From NCBI GenBank assembly GCA_913043025.1, contig CAJWLM010000019.1, positions 1-53,041 of the forward strand: 53,041 nt of DNA. The letters are read 5' to 3'. Positions 1-8,560 of the stretch are shown here, in pieces. The notes under the pieces are model-generated. The model was not told where the DNA came from and made no database searches. It saw only the letters and a program-made list of their open reading frames with translations. Made by a program: the position numbers and the translations under genes. This stretch comes from an uncultured Rhodospirillaceae bacterium. GTDB taxonomy: Bacteria; Pseudomonadota; Alphaproteobacteria; UBA8366. Every line of letters begins with the position of its first letter. Within the stretch, counting starts at the first letter, position 1.

Positions 1-608
1 GGATTTGAGTCTGTTTTTGTAATCAGACAAACAAAAAGCCCGTCCTTTGCAAAGACAGTAGTGGCTTCGCGCTTAACCGATTTTTCTGTCCCTATGCCAA
101 CGAGGCAGCTCGTCTTTTTGATGAGAAGGCTGGTTCGCCCGCTGAAATCGATCGCGTGGCTAGTGATGTTTTAGGTGCGGCAGCAGGGCCTTTTGTTGTT
201 ATGAATTTAGTTGGCATGCAGGTTATGTCGCATGCCCAGAATAACCTGGCCAAGCTTGGAGCTTTCTATAGCTTAGCTAAATCAGTTGAGCAAAAGGGTT
301 TAAGTGGTGAGGTTTGGTCAATAGATGATCTCAAAAGTGCGCCTAAGCCTGAGTGCGACAGTATGATTTCTGACCGCCTTCTCGGCGCTACCTTTTTTCC
401 TATTTTGCAGGCGCTTGATGAAGAGGTTGCAAGCCCAGCTGACATCGACATGGGCGCGCAGCTTGCCTTAAAATTCGGCAAGCCACCATGTGCTTTAATG
501 GATCGGCTTGGCGCCCTTGAAGTTGAGCGACTTCTCCAACCTTTTGCGGAAAAATATGATGCAACAATGCCTTTTTCATTGTCTAAAATCGGGGAATTGA
601 CTGAATGA
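1..608 (+). CDS. 3-hydroxyacyl-CoA dehydrogenase, C-terminal part (5' end outside window, apparent frameshift)
   Basis: This is the 3' end of an NAD-dependent 3-hydroxyacyl-CoA dehydrogenase, which oxidises 3-hydroxyacyl-CoA to 3-ketoacyl-CoA in beta-oxidation or related acyl-CoA pathways. Reading frame 3 gives the 3HCDH C-terminal domain: KDSSGFALNRFF near base 70, a GAAAGPF turn near 177, and a second helical repeat (LLGATFFPILQALDEE, then KFGKPPCALMDRLG). The frame is closed upstream by a TGA at 6-8, while bases 4-18 in frame 1 read FESVF, which would continue naturally into CNQTNKKPV if the T-run at 14-18 had one more T. This is therefore either a real frameshift or a homopolymer error. 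An internal ATG at 156 would give only a fragment and is unlikely to be the true start. The family is clear, but substrate length class is not. Confidence 0.75.
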
Positions 609-687
609 GATGATGCACACATGGTTTAATCGGCGCATAATTGAGATTATAATCTTGTACAATTTTTGATTGAGATGGACTAAGCCA

Positions 688-885
688 ATGCAGAGTGCTC
701 CGGTAATTTTGTGTCCCTTTTGTGGTCGTGAGACACCTTTGGATTATGTCCACGGGCATGCCCAATGCATTCATTGTAAGAATAATCACACTCCTTGTTG
801 CGACGGGGCCACCTGCGATGATTATCTTGAGGATGGAGGGGCCAATAATATTTCGAAAAGTGAAGTAGAGCCCGAAAAGAAATGA
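688..885 (+). CDS. Small zinc-ribbon protein of unknown function
   Basis: This predicted protein has 65 residues and is cysteine-rich. An N-terminal CPFCG knuckle is followed about 19 residues later by a CIHC knuckle, which together make a four-cysteine zinc ribbon. A CC pair and another cysteine follow, then an acidic and lysine-rich tail. The start chosen is ATG 688; an in-frame TTG at 670 would add six residues. It lies 79 bp after the dehydrogenase gene on the same strand and may be cotranscribed with it. Zinc binding is inferred from cysteine spacing only. No specific function is recognised, and a role as a nucleic-acid or protein-binding accessory factor would be a guess. Confidence 0.6.
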   Translation: MQSAPVILCPFCGRETPLDYVHGHAQCIHCKNNHTPCCDGATCDDYLEDGGANNISKSEVEPEKK

Positions 886-994
886 CAAAAATTTTTTATT
901 TCAGGACGCGCGACATGGTTAGGATCGTGCTATGTAGAAGAAAAAGAAATTCGATCCACTGAAGTGTTCTAGGATTCAATTGTCGGGAGTGTTG

Positions 995-1978
995 ATGCCG
1001 ATCATTCGCCAAAGGCCATTTTTTATTGGTACAGCGCTATTTGTCGTCTTTTTATGGGCTTTATTGTATCTTTTTTCAACGGCGATGGCCGCGAACAAGG
1101 AAATAAAAGGTCTTGCACAAGTGCTATCCGCGAACCTCATTCTTATCAAAGGCAAAACTGTTCGTCTGTTCGGTATTCATGCTCCTCAATTAGATCAAAT
1201 TTGCAAAATTAATGGAGCTAGGATGCGGTGTGGAGTTGTTGCTTGGGCTGAGCTGATTCGGATTGCCGATGGTGCCTACCTGTCTTGTGATGTGGAAAAA
1301 ACCAAGGAAAGGAAAACAGGAGTAAAAGTTGCTACTTGTTATTCAGGGGAGCATGACATTGGAGAAGCACTGGTACGCGCCGGTTACGCAGGGGCTCTTA
1401 CTTCTCAATCAGATCGTTACAAAGTGGATCAGGAGGACGCTAAGCAGTATGTTCGCGGCCTTTGGGCAGGGGAATATTTTTCAGTCGTCGATGATGCGAG
1501 TGTTCCGTTGGCACGTAAGGTCGGGAAGAGGATAGAGAGAAAGGAAGCTGATGGACTCTTTGAAAAACCTCAATCAGCCATTACGCCAAAAAAATCCTCT
1601 ACCGCATCAACGAAAAAAATGAAGAATAGTGTAGATGTCCCCAGAAAAAAACGCAGCAAAAAGAACATCAAGGGGGCGAGTAAAAAGAAAGCGAGTAGTC
1701 AGCAAGTAGCTCGTCCAAAAGGTAAGTCTAAAAAGTCCCGATCAAGTGCAGCTAAAACGAGCAGAGTGCGTGAAAAGAAAAAATCCAAAAGTCAATCCGT
1801 AGTTGTCGAGGAAAATACTGCTTTGCAAGAGACCTCCGAAATAAATGCTGTGAAGGAGGATCTCGCTGATAGTGCTGGGCTTACCAATGAGGATGCGCCG
1901 ACGTCTCGCGCGGGATCATTTTTTCAACGCATTTTTGGTGAAGATTATGACAAGTCTGATGCCAGCCAGGATTTCTGA
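995..1978 (+). CDS. Degenerate thermonuclease (SNase)-like membrane-anchored protein with lysine-rich tail
   Basis: The protein has 327 residues. ATG 995 is preceded by GGAG at good spacing; a TTG at 980 is the alternative. A hydrophobic segment at about residues 8-32 is a signal anchor or signal peptide. Residues 35-165 follow the staphylococcal-nuclease fold order: VRLFGIHAPQ, then RCGVVAWAEL, then EALVRAGYA, then RGLWAGEYF. The catalytic signature is eroded: the usual GIDAPE reads GIHAPQ (H62, Q65), the upstream acidic VDGDT element is absent, and the usual DRYGR arginine segment reads KERKTG. Residues of about 190-270 are extremely rich in Lys and Ser, resembling a DNA- or polyanion-binding tail, before an acidic C-terminus. 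It is probably not an active nuclease. A hairpin terminator follows at 2026. Confidence 0.7.
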   Translation: MPIIRQRPFFIGTALFVVFLWALLYLFSTAMAANKEIKGLAQVLSANLILIKGKTVRLFGIHAPQLDQICKINGARMRCGVVAWAELIRIADGAYLSCDVEKTKERKTGVKVATCYSGEHDIGEALVRAGYAGALTSQSDRYKVDQEDAKQYVRGLWAGEYFSVVDDASVPLARKVGKRIERKEADGLFEKPQSAITPKKSSTASTKKMKNSVDVPRKKRSKKNIKGASKKKASSQQVARPKGKSKKSRSSAAKTSRVREKKKSKSQSVVVEENTALQETSEINAVKEDLADSAGLTNEDAPTSRAGSFFQRIFGEDYDKSDASQDF

Positions 1979-2025
1979 ATCGTCTATATATCAGAGATGA
2001 ATATACCATAGGATAGGTTTCGAAT

Positions 2026-2049
2026 ATCACACGAAGTTTGTGATTTTTT
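2026..2049 (+). terminator. Rho-independent terminator after the nuclease-like gene
   Basis: A perfect 6-bp stem, ATCACA (2026-2031) with TGTGAT (2039-2044), encloses a 7-base loop and runs straight into T's at 2044-2049. It is placed correctly to end transcription of the gene stopping at 1978. Read on the other strand it lacks a T-run, so it probably does not serve fumC. Confidence 0.55.
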
Positions 2050-2059
2050 AGCGGTTTGC

Positions 2060-3457
2060 TTAATCACCCGGGGAAATCATCTTTTCAGGCCGTACAAGAT
2101 TGTCAAATTCCTGCTCTGTTACATATTTAAGTTTCAATGCTTCCTCTTTCAATGAAGTACCGTTTTTGTGAGCAGTTTTTGCGATCTCGGCTGCTTTGTC
2201 ATACCCTATAGCCGGTGCCAGCGCGGTTACTAGCATTAAAGATCTTTCCATTAAATTGGTGATATTGCTTGTATTCGCAGAAATCCCGGCCACACAGCGG
2301 TCAGCAAAACTAATAGCTGCATCTGATAAGAGGGCGATGGACTGAAGCATTGAAAGGGCCATGACTGGCTTATAAACGTTTAATTCAAAATGCCCTTGAC
2401 TGCCGGCGAAGGAGATTGTTGCGTTGTTTCCATGAATCTGCGTGCAGACCATAGTCATGGCTTCAGCTTGTGTAGGGTTCACCTTGCCCGGCATTATCGA
2501 TGAACCAGGCTCATTTTCAGGAAGTGACAATTCACCGAGGCCGGATCGCGGGCCTGATCCGAGCAACCGAATATCGTTAGCAATTTTGAATAAAGACACG
2601 GCAACGGTATTCAGTGCCCCATGAGCGTGCACATAAGCATCATTTGCGGCCAACGCTTCAAACTTATTGGTTGCAGTTCGAAATGGAAGCCCAGTGATTT
2701 TGGAAACCTCAGCGGCAAAATCCACATCAAAACCAATGGCACAATTGAGTCCGGTGCCGACGGCGGTGCCGCCCTGTGCTAAGTGGTATAATCCATCTCG
2801 AGCTGCTGATATTCGTTCGATACCTAATTCCAGCTGAGCGACGTAACCACTGAATTCCTGGCCCAAAGTAAGCGGTGTAGCATCCTGTGTGTGAGTTCGA
2901 CCAATTTTTACAATATCTGACCATTCCGCCACTTTCTGGCCGAGCGCTTTTTTCAAATGTTCTAATGCAGGGATAAGCGTCTCGTTCACCTCTTTAGCTG
3001 CTGCAATATGCATTGCAGTCGGAAAGGTATCGTTGGACGATTGCCCCATATTACAATGGTCGTTAGGATGTATGGGATCTTTCGTTCCAATTTTTCCACC
3101 CATTATTTCAATCGCCCTATTGGAAACCACTTCATTTGCATTCATGTTTGTTTGCGTGCCGGAGCCGGTTTGCCATACCACTAGGGGAAAATGATCATCT
3201 AGTAAGCCATCAGCAACTTCACCAGCGGCTTTGTCAATCGCCTCGGCTCGAACTGCATCGAGTTTTCCTTGAGCCTTATTGATCCGAGCAGCGGCTTGCT
3301 TGATGACTCCTAGTGCGTGTACCAGAGGTCTTGGCATTATTTCTTGGCCTATAGGAAAGTTTATTAGCGAGCGTGCTGTCTGTGCTCCGTAATATTTGTC
3401 CGAGGGCACTTCCAAAGTTCCGAAAGTGTCGGATTCCGTGCGTAGACTTTTTGACAT
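2060..3457 (-). CDS. fumC: Fumarate hydratase, class II
   Basis: This enzyme interconverts fumarate and malate in the TCA cycle; it is a cytosolic, iron-free homotetramer. The 465-residue length matches the family (E. coli FumC is 467). Visible signatures include GSGTQTNMN, the substrate-binding SSNDTFPT, the catalytic-histidine segment [10 protein letters not shown] and the lyase signature loop [11 protein letters not shown] near residue 320. The start is ATG 3457, preceded by AAAAGGGG. The frame stays open upstream to 3580 but that extension is not conserved-looking. The gene is monocistronic, on the opposite strand to its left neighbour. Confidence 0.97.
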   Translation of the reverse strand: MSKSLRTESDTFGTLEVPSDKYYGAQTARSLINFPIGQEIMPRPLVHALGVIKQAAARINKAQGKLDAVRAEAIDKAAGEVADGLLDDHFPLVVWQTGSGTQTNMNANEVVSNRAIEIMGGKIGTKDPIHPNDHCNMGQSSNDTFPTAMHIAAAKEVNETLIPALEHLKKALGQKVAEWSDIVKIGRTHTQDATPLTLGQEFSGYVAQLELGIERISAARDGLYHLAQGGTAVGTGLNCAIGFDVDFAAEVSKITGLPFRTATNKFEALAANDAYVHAHGALNTVAVSLFKIANDIRLLGSGPRSGLGELSLPENEPGSSIMPGKVNPTQAEAMTMVCTQIHGNNATISFAGSQGHFELNVYKPVMALSMLQSIALLSDAAISFADRCVAGISANTSNITNLMERSLMLVTALAPAIGYDKAAEIAKTAHKNGTSLKEEALKLKYVTEQEFDNLVRPEKMISPGD

Positions 3458-3827
3458 TTTGACCCCTTTTCTGTTTTGCCCGCATGGAAAATAGCAGCAC
3501 ACCGTGATGAGATCGTAAGGTGCACGAATGTTGAATGAATTATTCCAGGTCAGGGCAATGCTACTATTACGAACACTCATCGACCATGTCGCGCAGCTTA
3601 CTTAGACTTATGCCCAACTGTCAAAACCCTTATTCATATCTTGGCCTTGACATGGATAGAGTTATGGAGAATTGAAAGCGGGTCTATCTGTCTAAAGACT
3701 GTTGATCGTACAACAAACCATGCAATAGACCAGGTTATAACTATATGTTGTGGAAATATAATAGCTTAACTCAGTAGCGCATTTTTCTAACGATTGTTTT
3801 ATTTGATTACCATTGTAACGCGGCGTA
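3458..3827. other. Intergenic region between fumC and a small membrane-protein gene
   Basis: These 370 bases are non-coding. The fumC-proximal part should hold the fumC promoter and leader, but no convincing -35/-10 pair was found. A short inverted repeat (TGTTG/CAACA around 3700-3715) has no T-run. Nothing else recognisable is present. Confidence 0.4.
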
Positions 3828-4094
3828 CTATTTTTTTATAAAGGTATCTGGCTTTCTCTTTGCAACTTCGAAGGTTGCAACGGTGATTGCTACGGCTGCG
3901 AGAATGGCTAAATGAGCCAAAGCTGTAAAACCAAAAATCCACATGCTGCCCATGTAGATTGAAAACGCAGTGCACCACATCCAAGCGAGGATTTGCATTA
4001 TCAAGTGGCGCACATTGTCGTCAGGAATGTGCCTCAACGGATTATGCCGTGCATTCATTACCGAGTTCCAAGTTTTAACGATAATCGCCTTCAT
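3828..4094 (-). CDS. Small two-helix membrane protein, hypothetical
   Basis: The predicted protein is 88 residues long. ATG 4094 is favoured because GGAG sits nine bases upstream; an in-frame TTG at 4109 is less likely. The first 30 residues are polar with several histidines and arginines. Two adjacent hydrophobic segments follow (about residues 32-52 and 55-77), and the protein ends in a basic tail (KRKPDTFIKK). This suggests an inner-membrane hairpin protein with both ends in the cytoplasm. No family is recognised with certainty. It stands alone between fumC and tRNA-Arg. Confidence 0.55.
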   Translation of the reverse strand: MKAIIVKTWNSVMNARHNPLRHIPDDNVRHLIMQILAWMWCTAFSIYMGSMWIFGFTALAHLAILAAVAITVATFEVAKRKPDTFIKK

Positions 4095-4256
4095 CGCAGA
4101 TATCTCCAAATAATTAACCCAAAACGTTAGTGTTCAAAGATTTGGTTTCAAGCCCCAGCCACTTTGATTTTGTAATTTGACTAATGCAACTGGTATTATA
4201 ACTTCTAAAAATAGCTCTCAAAATTCCGGAACTGTATCCCAGCAGTCATAAAAAAT

Positions 4257-4333
4257 TGGCGCGCCCGGGAGGATTCGAACCCCCAACCCCCTGATCCGTA
4301 GTCAGGTACTCTATCCAGTTGAGCTACGGGCGC
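4257..4333 (-). tRNA. tRNA-Arg (anticodon ACG)
   Basis: On the minus strand a complete cloverleaf can be read. The acceptor stem is GCGCCCG/CGGGCGC, the D-arm is AGCTCAACTGGATAGAGT, and the anticodon stem CCTGA/TCAGG has loop CTACGGA, giving anticodon ACG. The T-arm contains GGTTCGAATCC. The discriminator G is followed by an encoded CCA (TGG at 4257-4259 on the plus strand). ACG is normally converted to ICG by TadA and reads CGU/CGC/CGA. Confidence 0.97.
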
Positions 4334-5128
4334 TTAGGACTAAAGAAACTGCATAATCTTGCGCCATTTCATCTGATTTTATGGTTTGATAAAATGAAGT
4401 TGGATCATGACTGCGGCAACCGTATTAACCCAGCGCTCACGCAATGTCACCTAGAAGTTTTGATTTAATTGGTTTCAGCTTTTTTGGCGAAATAAGAATG
4501 CATAGCATTGGTCAAACGCACGGTATGCGTTTTGTGAAAGTGTAGTGAATATAACGTTTGAAGATTGTGCTGTGGGTGAAAGCTAACCTAAATTGCCAAA
4601 ATCTCGGTATTTTACTCAAGCGAGTGATTGAGAACCCTTGATGGACTAAATTGCCTGAAATTATTCAATGTTGCGCAATATTAGAAAACATACCTTCTCC
4701 GTCGATTAAAAAAACCGTGGTTCCGTTTTGGGCATTTACCCGATTGTTTGACTGAAAAAAGCATATTGCTCAAAAGGTTTTAAACATTCTGCATATTGTG
4801 TATAATGTGAAAGAAGAGCACTTTATATAGTAATATGGTGCTTTTTGCTAACCAAATTGAATTGTCAGTAAGATTTACCGGCTCCGAGCATGGTTAAACT
4901 AGGTAAGAATTGTAATTAAGGCGGGATAAATGTTGCGAATTCCCGTTTGTTTGTCCATATTCGGATTACTGGAATATAGGTCACATGTGTGGTAAGTAAT
5001 ATTCTTGGTATAGAGATTTGTATTCGAATATAGTTTGCTCAGGTCTATTGAGCTTACTTTGAGGGCCTTTAATTGTTGACTCGATTTAAAATTGACAGAG
5101 TTTGTAAATCGCAGGGTGGTATTTTGAA
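4334..5128. other. 795-bp AT-rich intergenic region between tRNA-Arg and a lipoprotein gene
   Basis: No credible gene was found. A possible ORF on the minus strand (4899-5195) has unconvincing composition and overlaps the lipoprotein start. A perfect TATAAT at 4801-4806 is followed at 4814-4846 by a terminator-like hairpin: AGCAC (4817-4821) pairs with GTGCT (4838-4842), extendable by A-T and G-T pairs, and runs into T's. A TTGACT at 5076 lies upstream of the lipoprotein gene without a clear -10. No tRNA remnant or integrase was seen beside the tRNA. Confidence 0.4.
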
Positions 5129-6319
5129 ATGACATTTTCGCGAAAATTGCTCGTTTTGTTTTTGGGCGGCTCCCTCCTTGCTGGCTGTGAGTCAAATTCC
5201 ATGTGGCCGTCGTTGTCAGGTGAAGCGCCTCGGACAGCCCCGAATTCGACTAAAATTAAGATTGCTGCACCAAGTGTCCCGGCCCCAGTTGGATCGGTCG
5301 GACGATCCTACCAGCCCCCTCAATTAAGTGCCCCGTCGGCAAAATCTGGCCAAACTGTGGGTGGTGTCGGCACAGAAACCCAAATAAGTTTGGGAGGTAA
5401 GAAAACAGGCACTTTTGTCGGCAAGAAAATTTTTTCGATGGGCGGAGATCTTTCAAAGTTGAAAGGCGCCATAAATAGACTAAACGGCCGTATGTCGAAA
5501 CTTCGCGGTGAAAATGAATCAGCTACACAACGCTACCATGGCATTGTTGCAGCGATGAGTGCCAAGTTGCAGGCTGGAACTACACCGGGCAATCCAGTTC
5601 TAGTAAAACAATGGAATGAAGCGCAGCAGCAGTTAGAGAAAATAGAAGGTAACATATCCAAAATGAACGGGCTCTCAAACGATTCCGGCTCTGAGGCTAC
5701 TGTTGCTGGATACCTCCTTGACAGCGTGCGTGCTACATACACCCTGAGCGGAGCTGTTGATGAGGATCACGTTCAGTTGCGGCGGCTTGAAGACGAAGTA
5801 AATCGTACGGTAGTGTTTATTGATAGGCTTTTAAATGAGTTATCAAATGACATAAATCGGCAAACAGGCTACTTGGGGAATGAGCGTCGTAATCTGACCA
5901 CCATGTCCATAGCTATTAAAAATGGAGAGCGTTACGGCGCTAGTTTAGTGAATCGCGCCTTCGCACAAACTGAGATCAAGACACGGGCAGCAGTGCGTTC
6001 TGGCAAGCGCCGAGCCAATAGCAGGCCTCTCGTGGTAATACGTTTTGATCGTCCAAACGTCGCGTATCAACAGGCATTATACAATGCGGTAAGTCGTGCC
6101 GTAGAGCGGAAACCTGAGGCGGCTTTTGATCTGGTAGCAGTCAGTCCAAAAGCAGGAACTCCATCCGCGCGAATCCTAAATACCACGGCGGCCAAGCGAA
6201 ATGCTGAAGGGGTTCTCCGAACTTTAACCGATATGGGTTTGCCAGCGTCACGGGTGAATTTAACTGCAACTAACAGTACTACTGCCCGCTCAAATGAAGT
6301 GCGCGTGTACGTGCGATAG
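5129..6319 (+). CDS. Uncharacterised lipoprotein with coiled-coil middle and OmpA-like C-terminal region
   Basis: The protein has 396 residues. It has a lipoprotein signal peptide with lipobox LLAGC (Cys20), then a Pro/Ser/Gly-rich linker to about residue 95. A helical, heptad-like middle (about residues 100-260) contains SKLKGAINRLNGRMSKLRGE and later Asn/Arg-rich helices. The C-terminus (about 300-396) has the look of an OmpA/MotB-like fold: PLVVIRFDRPNVAYQQALYN, then GVLRTLTDMGLPASRVNL, ending NEVRVYVR. The lipid anchor and the putative peptidoglycan-binding end suggest an envelope-spanning structural or assembly role, which is inference. The gene is monocistronic and convergent with panC. 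Conserved function is unknown to me. Confidence 0.75.
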   Translation: MTFSRKLLVLFLGGSLLAGCESNSMWPSLSGEAPRTAPNSTKIKIAAPSVPAPVGSVGRSYQPPQLSAPSAKSGQTVGGVGTETQISLGGKKTGTFVGKKIFSMGGDLSKLKGAINRLNGRMSKLRGENESATQRYHGIVAAMSAKLQAGTTPGNPVLVKQWNEAQQQLEKIEGNISKMNGLSNDSGSEATVAGYLLDSVRATYTLSGAVDEDHVQLRRLEDEVNRTVVFIDRLLNELSNDINRQTGYLGNERRNLTTMSIAIKNGERYGASLVNRAFAQTEIKTRAAVRSGKRRANSRPLVVIRFDRPNVAYQQALYNAVSRAVERKPEAAFDLVAVSPKAGTPSARILNTTAAKRNAEGVLRTLTDMGLPASRVNLTATNSTTARSNEVRVYVR

Positions 6320-6512
6320 TCACCGCAAAAAAAGAACTGCAGTTAAGTCCCGAGACACATTGGTAGATGCTTTCCAATCTCGATGCTCGATATTGCGCGG
6401 GAGTATATTGGTGTATCGGTTAGAGGGCGTAATAGTAATTGTTAAAAAGTAGAGCACTGTTGACGCCGACCGGCTTAAGTCTTTTGCTAACTCGTCCTCG
6501 AACTCATTTTTT

Positions 6513-7379
6513 TCAAAATTTGGCATTGACCTCAACGGGCACATTGTCGATCAATCTTGTAGAATTTAGGGTTGCTGCACCAAAAATTCTGGCAGACTTT
6601 TTGGATCCATTAATGTCATTTGTTTTTTCCAGGGTTAATCCGTCCCTAATATCAACATATTCAACGTCATCAAAGCCCGCAATTTTTAAAGTGTTTGCTG
6701 CCCACTTTTCAACCTCTCTGCAGTCCGCGCCTTCTACTAAATTACTCGCGGCCTCTTGTAGTGTTCTAAAGAGTGCAGCGGCAACCTGTCGCTGTTGATC
6801 ATTGAGATAAGTATTGCGGGATGACAGCGCGAGGCCATTTTCGTCGCGTATTATTGGACACCCGACTATCTCACTTGGGATATTTAGATCTTTAACAAGC
6901 TGTCGTATCACGAGTAATTGCTGGTAGTCTTTTTCGCCGAAATAAGCTCGATCTGGCTCACACTGATTCAAAAGCTTAGCGACTACCGTAGCTACTCCAC
7001 TAAAAAAACCAGGCCTTGTAATCCCACACATACATTCAGTGAGGTGTCCAACTTCAATCCGGGTTGCAAAGTCCTCACCATAAATCTCTTTAACGGGAGG
7101 GGCGTATGCGATTGACACGCCAAAAGTTTCGAGCGCTGTAAGATCCTGCTCCTCATTACGGGGATAAGTCTCTAGATCCTCACGTGCAGAAAATTGCTTG
7201 GGGTTCACAAAAATACTTACAATAACTTTGTCGCATTCGCTCGTTGCATGATTAATAAGAGAAAGATGACCCTTGTGCAATGCACCCATCGTTGCCACCA
7301 GCCCAACTTTTAGACATTGTAATCGCCAGGTTTTAGTCAGTGCACGAATGTCAGCAACTGTGCGAATTATCTCAGGCAT
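6513..7379 (-). CDS. panC: Pantothenate synthetase (pantoate-beta-alanine ligase)
   Basis: PanC catalyses the ATP-dependent condensation of D-pantoate and beta-alanine to pantothenate, the last step of vitamin B5 synthesis on the way to CoA. The 288-residue length is typical. The HIGH-like nucleotide-binding motif is visible as TMGALHKGHLSLI (about residues 30-42). Further signs are FVNPKQF, YFGEKDYQQL and the KMSKS-like ALSSRN. It lies 10 bp downstream of panB, so the two form a panBC operon. It converges on the lipoprotein gene, and no good terminator was recognised between them. Confidence 0.96.
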   Translation of the reverse strand: MPEIIRTVADIRALTKTWRLQCLKVGLVATMGALHKGHLSLINHATSECDKVIVSIFVNPKQFSAREDLETYPRNEEQDLTALETFGVSIAYAPPVKEIYGEDFATRIEVGHLTECMCGITRPGFFSGVATVVAKLLNQCEPDRAYFGEKDYQQLLVIRQLVKDLNIPSEIVGCPIIRDENGLALSSRNTYLNDQQRQVAAALFRTLQEAASNLVEGADCREVEKWAANTLKIAGFDDVEYVDIRDGLTLEKTNDINGSKKSARIFGAATLNSTRLIDNVPVEVNAKF

Positions 7380-7389
7380 TGCTTAAAAA

Positions 7390-8220
7390 CTAGCCTGAGA
7401 CTTTACGTGGCTCCGCTCCAAAACAATGTTCTGCATCTGGAAACCTTCGTTGACGGACGTCGCGAGAAAACTTTTCAACTGCTTTTGCCATTTCGCCATT
7501 CAACTCTGCGTACCTCTTCACAAACTTTGGACGGAAAGTATTAAACATCCCAACTAGATCTTCGGTCACCAAAACTTGACCGTCACAGCGCGGTGAGGCG
7601 CCAATTCCAATTATTGGAACTGGCGTATTTTCGGTAACACGAGCGGCTACCGGTTCAACTGTTCCCTCGATAACGATTGCGAATGCCCCTGCTTGGGCAA
7701 TGGCTTCCGCATCTCGTAAGATCTGGTCCGCTTCTCTATGGTCTTTCCCATGGCTACGGAATCCGCCGGCGGTATGAAGGCTTTGCGGTCGCAGGCCTAC
7801 GTGCCCAAATACTGGCACCCCTCGTTCACTGAGAAAATGCACAGTATCTTCCATTTCCACGCCACCTTCTAATTTTATAGCTTGGCAGCCAGTTTCGGAC
7901 ATTATTCGAGCCGCATTCCGGAATGCTTCTTCTTTACTTCCTTGGTAGCTTCCAAACGGCATATCAACAGCAACAAGGGCAGTATTAGAAGCTCTAACTA
8001 CTGCTTTGCCGTGACCAATCATTGTTTCGAGCGAAATACCTAGTGTTGTCTCCATGCCATAAAGGACCATCGCCACTGAGTCCCCCACCAATAAGAGGTC
8101 CACATACCGATCAAGAACTTCGGCAGTTGGTGCAGTGTATGCCGTTAAGCAAACAATTGGCTCCCCGCCTTTCTTGGCCTGGATATCTGGTACGGTTAGA
8201 CGTCGTTCGATATTATTCAT
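7390..8220 (-). CDS. panB: 3-methyl-2-oxobutanoate hydroxymethyltransferase
   Basis: PanB transfers a hydroxymethyl group from 5,10-methylene-THF to alpha-ketoisovalerate, giving ketopantoate. The protein is a Mg-dependent TIM barrel. Conserved segments visible are [10 protein letters not shown], the metal-binding [32 protein letters not shown] and the C-terminal VKRY. From ATG 8220 it has 276 residues, the family norm; an in-frame ATG at 8241 would add seven residues and cannot be excluded because neither start has a strong Shine-Dalgarno sequence. It is the first gene of the panBC operon. Confidence 0.95.
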   Translation of the reverse strand: MNNIERRLTVPDIQAKKGGEPIVCLTAYTAPTAEVLDRYVDLLLVGDSVAMVLYGMETTLGISLETMIGHGKAVVRASNTALVAVDMPFGSYQGSKEEAFRNAARIMSETGCQAIKLEGGVEMEDTVHFLSERGVPVFGHVGLRPQSLHTAGGFRSHGKDHREADQILRDAEAIAQAGAFAIVIEGTVEPVAARVTENTPVPIIGIGASPRCDGQVLVTEDLVGMFNTFRPKFVKRYAELNGEMAKAVEKFSRDVRQRRFPDAEHCFGAEPRKVSG

Positions 8221-8560
8221 GGTTATGGTCCCATCCACCATCCTGCGGTACGATCAGTTCGACGTGATTTACATGTCACATGTGGTGCATCGCAGCAAGA
8301 GAGAACTTAAATGTTTTCACGGCACGAAGTAATTTTAGTGAGCAACTTAGGCTATGGTTAGCGTGGTAGCTAATATCCATATACGAACAAATAAAGTCGT
8401 TGGGGAAACCCCGTTTGATCTGCAATCGCTTAATCACAAAAAAGGCTTTTGTAATTTTTGAAAAGTCGTCTTTCTCTCGTCTCCCAACAGATCAAATCTA
8501 ATTTGAGGCGTCGTAAAGTGATGTTTGAAATTTAAGCAGGCACATAAAATTTTCGACTAA
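8221..8560. other. Intergenic region upstream of panB and downstream of a TVP38-family gene
   Basis: These 340 bases should hold the panB promoter on the minus strand and the end of the neighbouring transcript. TTTGATCTG near 8415 is mirrored by CAGATCAAA near 8490, a 9-base inverted repeat about 65 bases apart, and a small GGGG-AAA-CCCC hairpin sits just before the first copy. No coding sequence or RNA family was recognised. Confidence 0.35.

Noticed and set aside
4899-5195. 98-codon minus-strand frame upstream of the lipoprotein gene
   Set aside because: It overlaps the lipoprotein start and signal peptide, has no ribosome-binding site and shows low-information Asn/Ser/Thr/Lys composition.
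6320-6544. 74-codon minus-strand frame overlapping the panC end
   Set aside because: It starts within panC in another frame with no ribosome-binding site, and nothing in its product is recognisable.
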